Of a stretch of 64,000 nucleotides of DNA, positions 62,639 through 64,000 are shown piece after piece. Made by a program: the position numbers and the translations under genes. The notes under the pieces were generated by a model. It was not told where the DNA came from. It saw only the letters and a list, made by a program, of their open reading frames with translations, and did not search any database. Source of the stretch: Osedax fenrisi. Lineage: Eukaryota > Annelida > Polychaeta > Sabellida > Siboglinidae. Every line of letters begins with the position of its first letter. The stretch's first letter is position 1. The stretch lies in the NCBI GenBank assembly GCA_964019155.1, contig OZ025241.1:29331816-29395815 (forward strand), given 5' to 3'.

Positions 62639-62705
62639 ATGACATTACAAGATACAATTAAAGAACAAGCCACTAAACTCATACGTTACGAAAAAAGGCT
62701 AAATG
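62639..62705 (+). CDS. Possible first coding exon of a divergent gene (speculative)
   Basis: An ATG at 62639 opens 22 codons (MTLQDTIKEQATKLIRYEKR and two more) up to a donor-like G|GTAATA at 62705/62706. It points away from the SWAP-70-like start codon about 200 bp to the left, as in a shared promoter. I do not recognise the peptide. No second exon was found before the window ends, and a LINE fragment follows at 63525. It may be chance or a piece of a retroelement. Confidence 0.2.
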
Positions 62706-63524
62706 GTAATAAATATATTTGTGAAATATATTACTTTGTAATTTACTAGGGGGATGGTAAATCTGGCCACATAATATTAAATAAGAGTCTCTTAAAGAGA
62801 AGTATGAGGTAGTAATGTTTTATTATAAACATTATGTAGCCAGGTAATTTGTGATAAATATATGTTTACGTGTTTAAAGTTAACATTAAAATCTACGGAC
62901 GAATTTGACGTCTTTATAATAAAGTTTAGTTATATACACTGTATAATAATAATTATAATACAGTGTACAAGTTTTACACTGTAAAAGTTGTATAGTGTAA
63001 AACCGCTTTTTTGTATATATTAATTTAAAATCTATATAAATTTGTCAATAAAACTTGGATTGTAATAATATTTTAACAGTATATTTTATTTAATTTACAT
63101 ACGTGGATATATTAGCTTTTCAACACTTACAAAATATTTATTATAAAACGAATTTAATTAATGAATCTTACTTTTTCAAAATGCTTACTGATAAAACATT
63201 TTTGTAAGAAAAATATGAATGTTTATTAAATTTAGTACCTAATATTTGGTTTTAGTTTATATTTTTTTTTCGATAGTTGTTATATTATTTCGTAATATGA
63301 CGATATCTTAAAATGGCATATAATTCTATATATACATGTATATTTATATATTATTTAAATATATTATTATAATATATTGTTATATAATATAATAATATAT
63401 GATATAACAATACATTAAAAATATACACATAAAGTATATAATAACATTGTAGTCATATAAAATATATAATTATTATAATAATACACTATTATTTATTTTT
63501 CATATCACATATAAAGTGAAGATA

Positions 63525-63660
63525 CGAAAGAAAAAGTGTGGAACAAATGCCCATATTAATTATTTTGGAAATAAAGTTTGCTCTTCTTGGAACGCGTTAC
63601 CTATCACAAATACATTTTGTAAAAACGTAACACGTATTAATTAATTCACACCAAATGTAT
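63525..63660 (+). pseudogene. LINE C-terminal scrap, same family as 10232-11490
   Basis: The frame reads KKKCGTNAHINYFGNKVCSS, then WNALPITNTFCKNVTRIN and a stop. This parallels the NYFGNRVPSLWNSLPNNI block of the copy at about 10850-10920. Only the last 40 or so residues remain. Confidence 0.6.
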
Positions 63661-64000
63661 CAATCATGTTATTGTTATTCCGTATTAATTGTACCAATAT
63701 ATAGTATTTGATATTATGCTTGCATTATATAAAAATGTTATATATATATATATATTCATACGTTAAAAAGCGAAACTTGTAAATATTTCGATTAATATAT
63801 ATTCACGAATTATTACATAACATAATAGTTATATCTACATGCACAAATAGTTGAACAAACGGTAGTACCCGGTTAACTATAAGTTATTCGTGCTTCGTTC
63901 CGTTATCGTCCTATAAAGGATTCTGACAATAGATTCTTCGTATCATTGGTTCTTTATTAGTTGTTAGATTTATGCTAAACTCTTCATATCACCGGGTATT

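Noticed and set aside
63868..64000. GTACCCGGT and ACCGGGTAT as transposon ends at the right edge
   Set aside because: The inverted match is only 8-9 bp and the window ends there, so it is too little to call.

Overview
The window is a very A+T-rich nuclear segment (about three quarters A+T by eye) from a metazoan, or a close relative, that I cannot name. Three things point there: two genes split into many small exons that read as animal-type proteins, several APE-type LINEs, and abundant DNA-transposon relics and microsatellites. There is nothing prokaryotic: no operons, ribosome binding sites or CRISPR.

Layout. 1-15 kb is a transposon graveyard. It holds decayed non-LTR reverse transcriptases in both orientations, a hAT-like and a pogo-like non-autonomous element, and a near-perfect 406-bp hairpin MITE. 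17.1-28.3 kb (+ strand) is a complete CTP synthase gene, which I resolve into 18 exons and 593 codons. 30.1-34.2 kb (- strand) is an apparently intact two-ORF LINE. 34.3-39.8 kb is a repeat complex: an AT tract, 204-bp tandem repeats in opposing orientation, a 3.6-kb foldback structure with arms of about 400 bp, an inner palindrome and a 71-bp minisatellite. 41.9-62.4 kb (- strand) is a complete SWAP-70/DEF6-type gene, which I resolve into 14 exons and 678 codons (EF-hand-like region, Thr-rich insert, PH domain, coiled coil). Its introns carry a LINE fragment and many tandem arrays. 62.6-64 kb holds a possible divergent exon and a LINE scrap.

The two host genes are unrelated in function: nucleotide synthesis, and PH/coiled-coil signalling at membranes and actin. 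The most unusual signal is in their introns. At several exon edges the exon-intron junction itself has been tandemly duplicated, giving strings of decoy splice sites: CTP synthase exon 14, and SWAP-70 exons 4 and 8. Around SWAP-70 exon 8 this includes two extra 24-nt in-frame microexon candidates. Many other 3' splice sites directly abut simple-sequence arrays. In addition, 17 of the 30 modelled introns have T at donor position +3 (GTTAGT or GTTATT type instead of GTRAGT), which is rare in animals.

Exon models were made by eye from remembered family sequences. Reading phase agrees across every junction, but no alignment, RNA or database search was run.
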